Shown: positions 1 to 9,186 of the stretch, piece after piece
Position numbering within the stretch: the stretch's first letter is position 1
Layout of the letters: each line of letters starts with the position of its first letter
DNA from: Rhodanobacter glycinis
GTDB taxonomy: Bacteria; Pseudomonadota; Gammaproteobacteria; Xanthomonadales; Rhodanobacteraceae
Reading direction: 5' to 3'
Assembly: GCF_900114325.1 (NCBI RefSeq)
Contig: NZ_FOSR01000006.1
Location: 162,197 to 226,196 of the forward strand
DNA: 64,000 bases
Notes under the pieces: generated by a model
Database searches by the model: none
What the model saw: only the letters and a program-made list of their open reading frames with translations
Told to the model about the DNA's origin: nothing
Program-made: the position numbers and the translations under genes

Positions 1-557
1 TGGCGCGCACGCAGGGCGTTGTCGATGAAACCCTCGGCGAAGCCGGCAAACCACATCGCGGTGGACGACACCACCGCGCGCTGCAAATGGGTATAGCCCG
101 GCAGCGGCACGGCCGGCTGCGCGGCGCGCTCCAGGCAGACCTCGGCGATCGCGCGGCAATGCGTTTCCAGTGCAACCAGCTTGTCCTTCAGCCACAGGCG
201 CGTGGCGACCAGCACCTGGTCGTTGCGGCTGCGCCCGGTGTGCACGCGACGACCGGCGTCACCCAGCCGTTCGGTCAGCCGTGCCTCGATGGCGGAATGA
301 CCATCCTCGTAGCGATCATCCAGCACGAACGCGCCGCTGCGGAAATCGTCCGCCAGCGCATCCAGCTCACGCTTCAATGCCGCCGCCTCATCGATGCTGA
401 CTACATCGATGTGGGCCAGCCCTTCCACGTGCGCCTTGCTAGCGGTGATGTCGTGCAGGAAGAACTCGCGATCGAGCAGCACGTCGTCACCGGCAAGGAA
501 GCGCATGATCTTCGCATCAATCTGGATACCGGATTTTTGCCACAAAGGCTGAGTCAT
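1..557 (-). CDS. argH: argininosuccinate lyase, N-terminal part (cut by left edge)
   Basis: Cleaves argininosuccinate to arginine and fumarate, the last step of arginine synthesis. The frame starts at the ATG complementary to 555-557 and stays open to base 1, so about 185 of some 430 residues are visible. The substrate-binding motif HTGRSRND is at residues 106-113, and [14 protein letters not shown] precedes it as in Xanthomonas ArgH. It is the last visible gene of the leftward arginine operon. The 85-nt gap to argC is almost filled by a REP inverted pair. The C-terminal half, with the catalytic serine loop, lies outside the window. Confidence 0.96.
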   Translation of the reverse strand, partial: MTQPLWQKSGIQIDAKIMRFLAGDDVLLDREFFLHDITASKAHVEGLAHIDVVSIDEAAALKRELDALADDFRSGAFVLDDRYEDGHSAIEARLTERLGDAGRRVHTGRSRNDQVLVATRLWLKDKLVALETHCRAIAEVCLERAAQPAVPLPGYTHLQRAVVSSTAMWFAGFAEGFIDNALRAR

Positions 558-570
558 CGTGAGAAATCCT

Positions 571-646
571 GTAGGAGCGCACCCTGTGCGCGATGGCTTT
601 GATATGGATTTCGGGAATGCAAGTCGCGCACAGGGTGCGCTCCTAC
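571..646. repeat. GTAG-type REP inverted pair (REPIN) between argC and argH
   Basis: Two perfect 23-bp arms, 571-593 and 624-646, are inverted around a 30-nt spacer. Each arm begins (or ends, in complement) with GTAGGAGCGC and is itself a small palindrome (GCGCAC..GTGCGC). The GTAG terminus is the hallmark of REP sequences described in Stenotrophomonas and relatives. The right arm contains the argC stop codon (643-645). In RNA the pair would form one long stem between argC and argH, which could act on mRNA stability or partial termination (inference). Confidence 0.85.
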
Positions 647-1614
647 GAGTTCACGGGAATGGCGGTGAGCTCGTCCACGCCAATCGCCCGATTGATGTTC
701 TGCATCGCCTGGGTGGCCGCGCCCTTCAGCAGGTTGTCCAGCGTGGCCACGATCACCACGCGTTTGCCATCGGCCGACACCGCGAAACCGCCGATTTCGG
801 CATGGTGGCGATCGGCAATTCGACTGACCCACGGTGCTTCGTCGAGTACTTTCACCAATGGCTCGGCGCCGTAGGCCTGGCGGAAACGCGCGAGCACGTC
901 CTCGCGCTTCACCTGGCGCACGAGATAAAGATTGGTGGTGACGGTAAGGCCACGGAAATGCGGCGCCACGTGTGGCATGAATTCCACCGGCAGGCCAAGC
1001 TGGAAGCTGGCCTCCTTTTCGTGCCCGTGGCCGGTGAGCGCATACGGCATCAAATTGTCGCGCAGCTTCTCCGGATCATTCTTGTCCGAAGGCGTGGTGC
1101 CCGCACCGGAATAACCGGAGACGCCGAAACACACTGGCGGCGCGGCCAGCAGATCCTTCAAGGGCGCGATGGAAAGCTGCATCGCAGTGGCGTAGCAGCC
1201 GGGGTTGCTGATGTGCCTGATTCTATCGGTACCGTTGCCGCGCCACTTGTCTCGGGTCAGTTCGGGCAGGCCGTAATACCAGCTCTTGTCGAAGCGGTAA
1301 TCCGCGGAAAGATCGAGGATCAGGGTCTCGGGCGCAGCGGCGTCAATCGCTTCGACGTACGGAGCCGCCTTGCCGTTGGGCAACGCCAGGATCACCACGT
1401 CGGCACGCTTGGCCGCCACTGCGGCGGGATCAAGCGCCTCGAAGCACAGCTCGCCCACGTAAACGTCGTTGTGTTCGGCCACGCGCTGGCCATCCAGCTC
1501 GCGCGAGGAGACGAAGGTCAATTCCAGCGCGGGGTGCGCCGCAATCATGCGGATCAGCTCGGTGCCGGTATGGCCACGAGCCCCGACGATACCGATGGTT
1601 TTCTTGTTGCTCAT
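643..1614 (-). CDS. argC: N-acetyl-gamma-glutamyl-phosphate reductase
   Basis: NADPH-dependent reduction of N-acetylglutamyl phosphate to the semialdehyde, third step of arginine synthesis. 323 residues. The nucleotide-binding motif [14 protein letters not shown] is at residues 11-24 and the catalytic cysteine is C140 in [13 protein letters not shown]. The start is ATG at 1614; upstream in-frame codons belong to the preceding GNAT gene, whose TGA overlaps this ATG (ATGA), implying translational coupling. Its TAG stop lies inside a REP palindrome arm. Confidence 0.97.
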   Translation of the reverse strand: MSNKKTIGIVGARGHTGTELIRMIAAHPALELTFVSSRELDGQRVAEHNDVYVGELCFEALDPAAVAAKRADVVILALPNGKAAPYVEAIDAAAPETLILDLSADYRFDKSWYYGLPELTRDKWRGNGTDRIRHISNPGCYATAMQLSIAPLKDLLAAPPVCFGVSGYSGAGTTPSDKNDPEKLRDNLMPYALTGHGHEKEASFQLGLPVEFMPHVAPHFRGLTVTTNLYLVRQVKREDVLARFRQAYGAEPLVKVLDEAPWVSRIADRHHAEIGGFAVSADGKRVVIVATLDNLLKGAATQAMQNINRAIGVDELTAIPVNS

Positions 1615-2213
1615 GCGTTGTTGCCCCGTTCCAGCTTGAAGGCCAGATGCCGCTTCACGGCCGGCCATTCCGATTCGATGATGGAAAACACCACGGTATC
1701 GCGGTAACTGCCGTCAGACAGGATGCGATCGTTGCGCAGCACGCCATCCTGCTTCGCACCCAGTCGTGCAATCGCGGCGCGACTGGTCTGGTTGTGCCAA
1801 TGCGTGCGCAATTCCACGCGGATGCAGTGCAACGTTTCGAAGGCATGGCGCAACAGCAGCCATTTGCATTCGGTGTTCACACCCGAGCGCTGCACGCTGG
1901 CCGCATACCAGGTGTAACCGATTTCCACGTGGCGGTTCACCGCATCGGCGTGACACAGCCGGGTGCAACCCACGATATCGCCCGATGCCAGCGAACGCAC
2001 GGCGAACGGCAGTGCACTGCCTTCGGCCTGCATCGCCAGCGCCTCTTCGACATAGGCGGCCACGCCGTCCGGCGTCGGCACGGCGGTGTACCAGAGCTTC
2101 CACAGTTCGCCGTCGGCCGTCGCACGTTGCAGCGATTCGATATGTTCGTGCGCCAGCGATTCCAGCCGCACATGGCGACCTTCGAGCACGATCGGGGAAA
2201 GGAATTGGCTCAT
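1611..2213 (-). CDS. GNAT-family N-acetyltransferase in the arginine operon (RimJ/RimL-like)
   Basis: 200 residues. It is a RimJ/RimL-type acetyltransferase: [11 protein letters not shown] at the N-terminus, HVEIGYTWY as the central beta strand and [14 protein letters not shown] preceding the acetyl-CoA helix. The substrate is unknown; ribosomal proteins, small molecules or an amino-acid intermediate are all possible. It starts 2 nt after the argB/A stop and overlaps argC by ATGA, so it is clearly co-translated with arginine genes. NAGS activity is already supplied by the fused argB/A product, so this is probably not the pathway acetyltransferase. Confidence 0.85.
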   Translation of the reverse strand: MSQFLSPIVLEGRHVRLESLAHEHIESLQRATADGELWKLWYTAVPTPDGVAAYVEEALAMQAEGSALPFAVRSLASGDIVGCTRLCHADAVNRHVEIGYTWYAASVQRSGVNTECKWLLLRHAFETLHCIRVELRTHWHNQTSRAAIARLGAKQDGVLRNDRILSDGSYRDTVVFSIIESEWPAVKRHLAFKLERGNNA

Positions 2214-2215
2214 CG

Positions 2216-3532
2216 TCAATCCACCAGGGTTGCTTGCCGTTGTGCGCAATGGTCCACGCAACGGGCGATGGTTTCCATATCCTCCAGCCCGTACCAGAAC
2301 ACCTTCCAGCGCGGCTGCTTCATGCAGCCGTCGGACTCGGCGTAATAGAAATGATTGACCGGGTTGCCATTGCGCGAGCGCCAGAACAGCGACGGGTTCT
2401 CCTCTCGCATCACCTGCCACACCGCGCGCCCCAGGCCTTCGCCCTGCGCGTCGTCGAGCACGGCGAACTTGTCCAGGTACGGCAACTTGCCTTCCATCGT
2501 CAGGATCATCGCGGCACGGTAGTTTTCGCTGACATAGATGCGGAAGGCCCGCGTGCGTTCGAAATAATCGTCCACCAGCCGCCGGCCGAAGCTGGACTCG
2601 ATCAGCTCGCGCATGCGCGCCTTGTCCACGCCCGCCCACGACTCGAAGCGCAATACCTTCTCACCCCGTCGCACCAGCGTGCCCGAGCCCTTGTGGGTGA
2701 ACAGCTCCTTGGCCAGCTCGGACGGCCGCGTGATCGAGACCGACGAGGTCAGCGGCAGACCGCTCAGCAAATCCGCGATCTGCTCGATCTTCAGGCGCAT
2801 GCCGCCATTGATCCACGGCTGTGCCATCAAATGCTCGAACTCGGTACTGAGGTTGATCGAATCGATCACCTCGCCCTTGTCGTCGAGCAGACCACCGGTA
2901 CCGGTCAGGAACACGATCTTGTACGGCTGCAACATGCGCACGAGCTCGTTGGCGGCGAAGTCGGCGTTGATGTTGAGGATCTGGCCCTCGTCCGTCTCGC
3001 CGAGGCTGGCGATCACCGGGATCGAATTGGCGCGCAGGCTGGCGTCGATGGCGGCCAGGTTGATGCTCTCCACCTTGCCGACCATGCCGAACGTATCGCG
3101 ATCCAGATAGCTGGCCATGAACACGCCCGAGGGCACCGCGGTGGCGCGTGTATCCATCGCCTGCAGCGCCTCGACCAGCTTCAGGTTCTGCTGCTGGAAC
3201 ACGCGCCGCACGATGCCCAGCGCCTTCGGCGAGGTGACGCGGAGGCCGTTCACGGTCTCCTTCTCGATGCCGGCGGCGGCCAGTTCCTCGTCCAGCTGTG
3301 GACCGGCGCCGTGCAGCACGATGGGAGTCAGCCCCACCTGTTGCAGGAAGGTCAGCGACGATGTCAGATCGGCCAGTTCGTCGCGCAAGACGGCACCGCC
3401 CACCTTCACCACCGCAAAGCGTTTGGCGTCGAGTTGCGAGAACCGCTTGAGGTACTGCTGGATCTCCTTCGCACTGCCCATGCTCGACAGCAGGCGCACG
3501 ATGGTTTTTCGGGTGTTGGTTTCGTTCGTCAT
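2216..3532 (-). CDS. argB: bifunctional N-acetylglutamate synthase/kinase (NAGS/K)
   Basis: 438 residues with two domains. The amino-acid kinase domain covers about residues 1-290 (KVGGAV 43-48, HGAGPQLD 74-81, [14 protein letters not shown]) and a GNAT-type synthase domain covers about 300-438 ([20 protein letters not shown], then GEGLGRAVW as the CoA loop). It acetylates glutamate and phosphorylates the product, the first two steps of the pathway. This fused architecture is known from Xanthomonas and vertebrate NAGS, and no separate argA is present here. A 112-nt gap separates it from argE upstream, the longest within the operon, so an internal promoter is possible. Confidence 0.95.
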   Translation of the reverse strand: MTNETNTRKTIVRLLSSMGSAKEIQQYLKRFSQLDAKRFAVVKVGGAVLRDELADLTSSLTFLQQVGLTPIVLHGAGPQLDEELAAAGIEKETVNGLRVTSPKALGIVRRVFQQQNLKLVEALQAMDTRATAVPSGVFMASYLDRDTFGMVGKVESINLAAIDASLRANSIPVIASLGETDEGQILNINADFAANELVRMLQPYKIVFLTGTGGLLDDKGEVIDSINLSTEFEHLMAQPWINGGMRLKIEQIADLLSGLPLTSSVSITRPSELAKELFTHKGSGTLVRRGEKVLRFESWAGVDKARMRELIESSFGRRLVDDYFERTRAFRIYVSENYRAAMILTMEGKLPYLDKFAVLDDAQGEGLGRAVWQVMREENPSLFWRSRNGNPVNHFYYAESDGCMKQPRWKVFWYGLEDMETIARCVDHCAQRQATLVD

Positions 3533-3644
3533 GATTCAGGCGATCTGCGCCGCAAGCCGGTTGAGGGCAAAGTGGGCAAGGTTGAAAGCGGCACGCCACG
3601 GCGCCATCGCATCACGATGCGCCCGCGTGCCGGGTGGGAAAAAC

Positions 3645-4766
3645 TCAGGCGAGGCCACGGTCGACGATCCGCTGGATGGATTCGGCATAGCGCTGCAACT
3701 GGTCGAGTTCGACCCATTCGTCGGCGGAATGCGCCTGCGCGATATCGCCGGGACCGTAGACGAAAGCGAGATGACCCGCCGCCGAGAACAGCGCGGCCTC
3801 GGTCCAGAAATCCACGGCGTTGCCCACCGGGAGTTCCAGTTCATCGGCAATGTCGCGCGCGGCCAGGCGACGCTCTTCGGCGCGCGCCGTATCTCCGGCG
3901 GGCAACGACGGGCCACGGAAGGTTTCCTCGAAGTGCGCCGGCTCCGGTTCGGCCAGAGCGCGCAGTTGCTGCAGCAAGGTATCCGGATGCATCGTCGGCA
4001 ACGGCCGCATGCCGAAACGCACTTCGGCGGTGGGCGCGATCATGTTCGCCTTGATGCCGCCTTCGATGCGGCCAATATTGAAGCGCAGCCCGGTCAGCCC
4101 ACCGAAGCGTTCGTGCGATTGCGCCGCCACGAAATCCAGCGCGGCATCGCCCCAGCGCACCGCCTGGTGCAACGCGCTGTCGCCGGCTTTCTGCTCGCCC
4201 GAGGCATGGCCGGCGTGGCCGGCAAAGCGCATCAGCACCGACTGGATGCCGCGATGCGCCAGCACCACTTCGCCCTTGGTCGGCTCGGCCACGATCACCG
4301 CTTGATAGCACCCGTCTCTCTTCGGGAGATGGGGAAAAGCATGCAAAAAGCCAGCGATGCAACGCGGATCGTTGGCTTCTTCGTCGGTGGAAAACAGCAG
4401 CGCCATGTCGCCGTCACTGGCGTTCGCCACCGCCAGCAAGGCCGCAGCCGCGCCCTTGATGTCGCAGGCGCCCAGGCCGATCGCATGCTTGTCCGTCACC
4501 CGCAACGTGTGTGGATCGGCCGTCCACGCCGGCGAATCCGGCACCGTGTCCAGATGCACGTTGAACAGGTAACGCGGCGTGCCGCGCACCGCGTGCAGCG
4601 ACACGGCGCCGGCGCCGAAGTCGGTCACCGTCACCGCGAAGCCGGGCAACTGCGCACGCAGATAGTCGAAGATGCCGCCGGTATCGATCGCGCGCGGTGG
4701 ATTGCGCGTGTCGAAACCAACCAGCGCACGCAAGTGATCCAGCGTGGCGTCGAGCAACGCGCTCAT
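3645..4766 (-). CDS. argE: M20 deacetylase ArgE, probably acting on N-acetylcitrulline
   Basis: 373-residue M20 zinc deacylase. Metal-site motifs are VHLDTVP, GACDIKGAAAALL and STDEEAND, with HSADEWVELDQL near the C-terminus. In Xanthomonas the orthologue deacetylates N-acetyl-L-citrulline because transcarbamylation acts on acetylornithine; the same logic applies here since argF' is the acetylornithine type. The start ATG at 4766 shares one base with the argG stop (TGATG). Substrate preference is inferred from pathway context, so plain acetylornithine deacetylase remains possible. Confidence 0.93.
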   Translation of the reverse strand: MSALLDATLDHLRALVGFDTRNPPRAIDTGGIFDYLRAQLPGFAVTVTDFGAGAVSLHAVRGTPRYLFNVHLDTVPDSPAWTADPHTLRVTDKHAIGLGACDIKGAAAALLAVANASDGDMALLFSTDEEANDPRCIAGFLHAFPHLPKRDGCYQAVIVAEPTKGEVVLAHRGIQSVLMRFAGHAGHASGEQKAGDSALHQAVRWGDAALDFVAAQSHERFGGLTGLRFNIGRIEGGIKANMIAPTAEVRFGMRPLPTMHPDTLLQQLRALAEPEPAHFEETFRGPSLPAGDTARAEERRLAARDIADELELPVGNAVDFWTEAALFSAAGHLAFVYGPGDIAQAHSADEWVELDQLQRYAESIQRIVDRGLA

Positions 4767-5956
4767 CAGCGGTTGACCTCTGCCCACAACGTGCTGCTCA
4801 TGCCGAACAGCTTGATGAAGCCCTCGGCTTCCTCCACGCCCCAGTCCGCCGATTGCGCGTAGGTGGCGCCCTTGGCGTTGAGGATGTGCTTCGACTCGAC
4901 CGCCACGGCGTTGACCACGCCACCCTGCGTCTCCAGCGTGACTTCGCCGTTGACGGTGGACTGGCTGGACGCGAGGAACGCTTCCAGGTCGGTCTTCAGC
5001 GGGTCGTGGAAGAAGCCTTCGTAGACGATTTCCACCCACTTGCGCGCCACCTCGGGCTTGAAGCGGTTCTGCTGCTTGCTGAGCACGGCCTCTTCCAGCG
5101 CACGGTGTGCGGTGAGCAGGCTGATCAGGCCCGGGGCTTCATAGATGATGCGACCCTTCAGGCCGATGGTGGTATCGCCGGTGTAGACGCCACGACCCAC
5201 GCCGTACGGCGCGAACAGGCCGTTCAACCGAGCCAGCATGGTGTGGCCCGCGAGCTTCTCGCCATCCAGCGTGACCGCCTCGCCGTTGACGAAACCGATC
5301 TTCACCCGCAACGGTTTGGACGGCCATTCGGCACGCGGTTTGCACCAGCCCACCGCGCCTTCGCCCGGCGCCTGCCACTTGTCGATCTCGCCGCCGGACA
5401 TGGTCAGGCCAAGCAGATTCTCGTTGATGGTGTAGGCCTGCTGCTTGGCACGCACACCGAAGCCGCGTTCTTCCAGGAAGGCCTGCTCGTAGGCACGCGT
5501 CTGCGTGTGCTCCTTCTGGATCTCGCGGATCGGCGCCACGATCTGGTAATCGCCCAGCGATTTCACCGTCAGGTCGAAGCGCACCTGGTCGTTGCCCATG
5601 CCGGTGCAGCCGTGTGCGATCGCCTTGGTGCCCAGTTCGGCAGCGCGCTTGAGCGCGGCTTCGACGATCAGGTAGCGGTCGGACACCAGCAGCGGATACT
5701 GGCCCTGGTAACCCTCGCCCGCCCACACGAACGGCTTGACGAAGCCGCTCCAGATCGCCGGGCCGCCGTCCACGGTGACGTGACTGGCCACGCCCAGTTC
5801 CTTCGCGCGGTTTTCGATGAAAGCGCGCTCCTCCGCGTCCACGCCGCCGGTGTCGGCGAACACGGTATGCACGGCCCAACCGCGCTCCTTCAGGTAGGGC
5901 ACGCAGAAACTGGTGTCGAGGCCGCCGGAAAAGGCGAGAACGATATCTTTGCTCAT
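4766..5956 (-). CDS. argG: argininosuccinate synthase
   Basis: 396 residues, the short form of the enzyme. It joins citrulline and aspartate using ATP. The ATP pyrophosphatase P-loop [11 protein letters not shown] is at residues 8-18, followed by [13 protein letters not shown] (about 117-129) and the substrate-binding segment [13 protein letters not shown]. It sits 32 nt downstream of osmC and is coupled to argE by a TGATG junction. Together with argE and argH it completes acetylcitrulline to citrulline to arginine. Confidence 0.97.
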   Translation of the reverse strand: MSKDIVLAFSGGLDTSFCVPYLKERGWAVHTVFADTGGVDAEERAFIENRAKELGVASHVTVDGGPAIWSGFVKPFVWAGEGYQGQYPLLVSDRYLIVEAALKRAAELGTKAIAHGCTGMGNDQVRFDLTVKSLGDYQIVAPIREIQKEHTQTRAYEQAFLEERGFGVRAKQQAYTINENLLGLTMSGGEIDKWQAPGEGAVGWCKPRAEWPSKPLRVKIGFVNGEAVTLDGEKLAGHTMLARLNGLFAPYGVGRGVYTGDTTIGLKGRIIYEAPGLISLLTAHRALEEAVLSKQQNRFKPEVARKWVEIVYEGFFHDPLKTDLEAFLASSQSTVNGEVTLETQGGVVNAVAVESKHILNAKGATYAQSADWGVEEAEGFIKLFGMSSTLWAEVNR

Positions 5957-5988
5957 GGCTTGCTTGGGTCCTGGAAAAGTGGCGGTGA

Positions 5989-6462
5989 TCAGGGGGATTC
6001 AACAACGATGCGCGGTTCGCAGCGCACCGGGAAACTCACGGAGTTGGCGATGAAGCAGGCGTGGTGCGCGGTTTCGTGGGCGACCTCGGCCTTGGCCGGA
6101 TCGCTGGCGGCGCTGATGGTGACCACCGGGCGCAACACGACTTCGGTGAACCGACCGGCATCGCCCTCGGTCTGCATCGTGCCTTCGGCGGTGTCGACGT
6201 AGGCCGTGACCACCACGCCCGCCACGGTGGCCATGTGCAGATAGGACAGCATGTGGCAACTCGACAGCGCGGCCAGCAGCATGTCCTCGGGATTGTGCCG
6301 CGAGGCATCGCCATGGAAGCTGGGGTCGGACGAGCCGGCCAGCGCCGGTTTGCCGGCAATGCGGATATCGTGGTCGCGGCGGTAGGCACGGTAACCGGAC
6401 GTGCCGCTGCCCTGGTTGCCGGTCCACTCCACGTCGACGCGATAGTGGTGCGCATGGTTCAT
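5989..6462 (-). CDS. OsmC-family protein (YhfA-like)
   Basis: 157 residues. OsmC/Ohr-family thiol peroxidase fold with the paired cysteines of the family: C69 in [14 protein letters not shown] and a second in [13 protein letters not shown] near residue 137. OsmC/Ohr proteins reduce organic hydroperoxides, but this YhfA-like branch has no firmly established substrate. The start overlaps the paiB stop (ATGA, 6459-6462). Its place inside an arginine operon is unusual and suggests shared transcription rather than shared chemistry. Confidence 0.9.
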   Translation of the reverse strand: MNHAHHYRVDVEWTGNQGSGTSGYRAYRRDHDIRIAGKPALAGSSDPSFHGDASRHNPEDMLLAALSSCHMLSYLHMATVAGVVVTAYVDTAEGTMQTEGDAGRFTEVVLRPVVTISAASDPAKAEVAHETAHHACFIANSVSFPVRCEPRIVVESP

Positions 6463-7082
6463 GGCTTCGATGTCTCCTGCGTGGCCATCCAGTCCGCGAG
6501 TTCCGCATCACCGTCGCCATCGCGGCGGCGCAACCCGGCGATCACGCCGAGGCGATTGCGTTCGGGGTGGTTCTGGCTCAGCTTGAACTTGCCCTCGATG
6601 CGCTCGATGGCGATCTCGATGCCGACGATGGCACGCAGCGACTTCTCGATGTGGTCTTCCGGCGCATCACTGACATGCCATGGCGCGGGCTCGCTGGCTT
6701 CATGACGATCGGTGAGCCGCTCCAGCAAGGCACGCAGCCACGTCGCATCCTCGATCACCTTGAGCCGGCCATGCACGTGCACCACCGCGTAGTTCCAGGT
6801 GGGCACTTCACGTCCGGTCTCGTGCTTGGTCAGGTACCAGTTCGGACTGACATAGCCGTGCGGCCCGCGAAAGATCACCAGCACCGGCGCGCCATCCAGC
6901 GCCGCCATCTCGTTGCCGCGGGCCACGTGGCCATGCAGCACCGCGCCCACCCGCTCGAACGGCAGGTGGTTGGCCGTCAGTTCTCCGTCGGCATGCGTTA
7001 CCACGGTGGCAAACGGATAGGCGTCAACCAGCCCGTGCAAGGCCTCGCTCCGCGTCTCCTGGTAGTGCCTGGGCATGTACAT
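6459..7082 (-). CDS. PaiB-type FMN-binding protein
   Basis: 207 residues matching the PaiB family (annotated as FMN-binding negative transcriptional regulators; split-barrel flavin fold). Family signatures: MYMPRHY at the start, YPFATVVTHADGELTANHLPF, and VSPNWYLTKHETGREVPTWNY. In Bacillus PaiB is linked to sporulation and protease control; elsewhere the role is unclear, and the fold is that of a flavin reductase-like protein. It lies 10 nt downstream of argF' and overlaps osmC. No helix-turn-helix is visible, so a direct DNA-binding role is doubtful. Confidence 0.9.
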   Translation of the reverse strand: MYMPRHYQETRSEALHGLVDAYPFATVVTHADGELTANHLPFERVGAVLHGHVARGNEMAALDGAPVLVIFRGPHGYVSPNWYLTKHETGREVPTWNYAVVHVHGRLKVIEDATWLRALLERLTDRHEASEPAPWHVSDAPEDHIEKSLRAIVGIEIAIERIEGKFKLSQNHPERNRLGVIAGLRRRDGDGDAELADWMATQETSKP

Positions 7083-7092
7083 GGCGTGGCGC

Positions 7093-8100
7093 TCAGCCCT
7101 GTCCGGCCAGCAACGCCATCACCGCCTTCTGCACGTGCAGGCGGTTCTCGGCTTCGTCGATGGCGATGCAGGCGGGCGAGTCCATCACCGCATCGGTCGC
7201 CTTGATGTTCCGGCGCAACGGCAGGCAGTGGCTGAACAGGCCGTGGTCGGTCAGCGCCATCTTCGCCTCGTCCACGATGAAGTGCTTGTGCGCATCGCGG
7301 ATCGGCTTTTCCTGCTCCCATTTGCCGAAGTACGGCAACGCGCCCCAGCTCTTGGCGTACACCACATGGGCACCCGAGTAGGCTTCCTCGATGTCGTGAC
7401 TGACCTTCAGCGAGCCGCCGTTCTGCTCGGCATTCAGACGGCCAAACGCCATGTAGCGCTCATCCAGCACATAATCCGGCGTGGGGCACAGCAGGGTCAC
7501 GTCCATGCCCATCTTGGTGGCGATCAGCAGGGCCGAGTTGGCCACCGCCGTGTTCAGCGGCTTGGGATGGTAGGTCCAGGTCAGCACGTATTTCTTGTTC
7601 TGCAGGCTGCCCAGGTGTTCCTTCATCGCCAGCGCGTGGGCCAGCTCCTGGCAGGGATGGGTGATCGTCTCCATGTTGATCACCGGCACCGTGGCATATT
7701 TCGCGAACGACTTGATGACCGTGTCCTGCCGATCCACCGCCCAGTCCTGGAATTTCGGAAATGCGCGCACCGCGATCAGGTCGACATAGCGCGACAACAC
7801 CCGCGCCACCTCCGCGACGTGCTCCTCGGTGTCGCCATCCATCACGGTGCCCACCTCGAACTCGATCGGCCATGCATCCTTGCCGGGCGACAGCACCACG
7901 GCATGACCGCCAAGCTGGAACGTGCCCAGTTCGAAGCTGGTGCGGGTGCGCATCGACGGATTGAAGAACAGCAACGCGACGGACTTGCCGGCCAGCTGCG
8001 CGCCGGCGGGCGAACGCTTGAACGCCACAGCCTGCTCCAGCAGCGCATCGATCTCGGCGCGGCTGTAATCCTGGGTGGTGATGAAATGGCGGAGGGTCAT
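7093..8100 (-). CDS. argF': N-acetylornithine carbamoyltransferase
   Basis: 335 residues. Transfers carbamoyl phosphate to N-acetylornithine to give N-acetylcitrulline. Carbamoyl-phosphate motif FFNPSMRTRTSFELG, then KDAWPIEFEVGTVMDG, METITHPCQELAHAL and HCLPLRRNIKATDAVMDS. The last three closely follow Xanthomonas AOTCase rather than ornithine transcarbamylase. I chose ATG 8100 (MTLRHF...); an in-frame ATG 33 nt upstream would add 11 residues. It is the first gene of the arginine operon, and no convincing promoter lies between it and the upstream terminator. Confidence 0.94.
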   Translation of the reverse strand: MTLRHFITTQDYSRAEIDALLEQAVAFKRSPAGAQLAGKSVALLFFNPSMRTRTSFELGTFQLGGHAVVLSPGKDAWPIEFEVGTVMDGDTEEHVAEVARVLSRYVDLIAVRAFPKFQDWAVDRQDTVIKSFAKYATVPVINMETITHPCQELAHALAMKEHLGSLQNKKYVLTWTYHPKPLNTAVANSALLIATKMGMDVTLLCPTPDYVLDERYMAFGRLNAEQNGGSLKVSHDIEEAYSGAHVVYAKSWGALPYFGKWEQEKPIRDAHKHFIVDEAKMALTDHGLFSHCLPLRRNIKATDAVMDSPACIAIDEAENRLHVQKAVMALLAGQG

Positions 8101-8179
8101 GGTGTCGTTGGCCTTCTTCACTGTTTCCGGCATGGGAATCGGGAGACTAGCGGACGGATCCGCACGAAAAAATCCACAA

Positions 8180-8207
8180 AAAAACCCGGCGCAGGGGCCG
8201 GGTTTTT
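8180..8207 (-). terminator. intrinsic terminator upstream of argF' (possible attenuator)
   Basis: On the minus strand an 11-bp stem (arms 8207-8197 and 8190-8180) with a 6-nt loop runs into seven T residues. It lies about 80 nt upstream of argF' and about 250 nt downstream of the glycine-zipper gene. The 5' arm (8203-8195) is perfectly complementary over 9 nt to 8250-8242, at the end of the short leader frame, so an alternative antiterminator stem can form. It may simply terminate the upstream gene, act as an attenuator, or both. Confidence 0.75.
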
Positions 8208-8239
8208 GTCGTCAATGCACATGTAACGCGTGCGACAGC

Positions 8240-8374
8240 CTACCCGGCCCGTTGTCGGTCCAGCGGTCGGCGCGCACGCGACGTCATGCCAGCGGCCATG
8301 CGGGCGCTGGTGAGTACGGTAGCGGTATAGACGGCTGAAGACATGGTGGTTCCGGACAGGCGAGGCTGCATCAT
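8240..8374 (-). CDS. possible arginine-rich leader peptide of the arginine operon
   Basis: A 44-codon frame (ATG 8374, alternatives 8371 and 8344) ends with SRARRPLDRQRAG. Seven arginine codons occur, five of them in the last 13 residues, including CGA twice and CGG. The stop codon (8240-8242) abuts a segment that can pair with the 5' arm of the terminator at 8180-8207. A weak sigma70-like promoter is possible (-35 TTGGCT 8425-8420, -10 TATTGT 8403-8398, 16-nt spacing). No strong ribosome binding site is visible. Coding status is inferred from the attenuator-like arrangement, not from homology. Confidence 0.4.
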   Translation of the reverse strand: MMQPRLSGTTMSSAVYTATVLTSARMAAGMTSRARRPLDRQRAG

Positions 8375-8460
8375 GACGGGAATTTCGCTGCCTTGCAACA
8401 ATAATCGGCAAGGCCCGCCAGCCAAGGGCTGGACGCCGCCCGGAGGCGGCGCCATCGGCA

Positions 8461-8994
8461 TCAGTCGGCCGGCGTCACGCTGACCCGCACGCGCAGGCGA
8501 TCGCCCGGGTCGTAGCTCAGTTGCGACATGTAGACCTCGCCGCGATAGCGATATTCCACGTTGTAGCCCACGATCCGGCGCTGTTCGCTCACCGTATTGA
8601 CCTGCTGGCAACGCGTCTCGCTGCCTTCGTAGGTACCACCATGGTCGGACGCGCGATTGCCCACCGCGCCACCCGCCACCGCCCCAACCACGGTGGCGGC
8701 AGTGCGGCCGTCGCCCTTGCCGATGGTGTGGCCGAGCACGCCACCCACCACCGCACCGAGCAGCGTACCGGCCGTGCTGTTGCCACGATCCTCCCGCACC
8801 ACCGGCTGGTTGTAGCACTGCTGGCTGGGGACATTGGTGCGAGTGATGCCGTAGACCGGATCGACGCGCAGCACGTTGGCCCAGCCGTAATGGGAATTGT
8901 CGCCGGCGTCCTGGTTCGGGTAGCGCGCGTCCTGCGCAAATGCAGTGGTGGCCACAAGAGCCAGGACCAGTGCGGAAAGCCATATGCGGGTCAT
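8461..8994 (-). CDS. glycine-zipper 2TM envelope protein (17 kDa antigen/SlyB-like)
   Basis: 177 residues. A Sec signal peptide ([20 protein letters not shown]) without a lipobox cysteine precedes a glycine-zipper segment near residues 80-125 ([29 protein letters not shown]) typical of the Rick_17kDa/SlyB group. The C-terminal part ([20 protein letters not shown]) matches the conserved end of this family in Xanthomonadales. It is probably an outer-membrane or periplasmic protein; molecular role unknown. It is transcribed leftwards as a single gene, with the terminator at 8180-8207 the first one downstream. Confidence 0.85.
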   Translation of the reverse strand: MTRIWLSALVLALVATTAFAQDARYPNQDAGDNSHYGWANVLRVDPVYGITRTNVPSQQCYNQPVVREDRGNSTAGTLLGAVVGGVLGHTIGKGDGRTAATVVGAVAGGAVGNRASDHGGTYEGSETRCQQVNTVSEQRRIVGYNVEYRYRGEVYMSQLSYDPGDRLRVRVSVTPAD

Positions 8995-9186
8995 TTCGAC
9001 CTCCAATCGGGGATATCTGGACGCTTCTTCGCGCTTCTGACCCGATTGCAACAAACCTTCGCTGAATCGCGGCTTAGAACCGGACGCCCGCGGCAGTTGC
9101 GCTTACAGCTTGTTAAGATGCGGGGCTGGCCCGAACCAGCTCCGTCCACCGACGCCGCCCGCCGATCACCGCCACGAATTCCGCCG

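Noticed and set aside
1766..4054. Very long open frame on the plus strand opposite argB/A and GNAT
   Set aside because: Antisense shadow of GC-rich genes; composition is Arg/Pro/Ala/His noise and the minus-strand genes have clear families and coupling.
8118..8411. 97-codon minus-strand frame crossing the argF' upstream terminator
   Set aside because: It would run through the terminator stem; the other frame (8240-8374) ends before it and fits a leader better.
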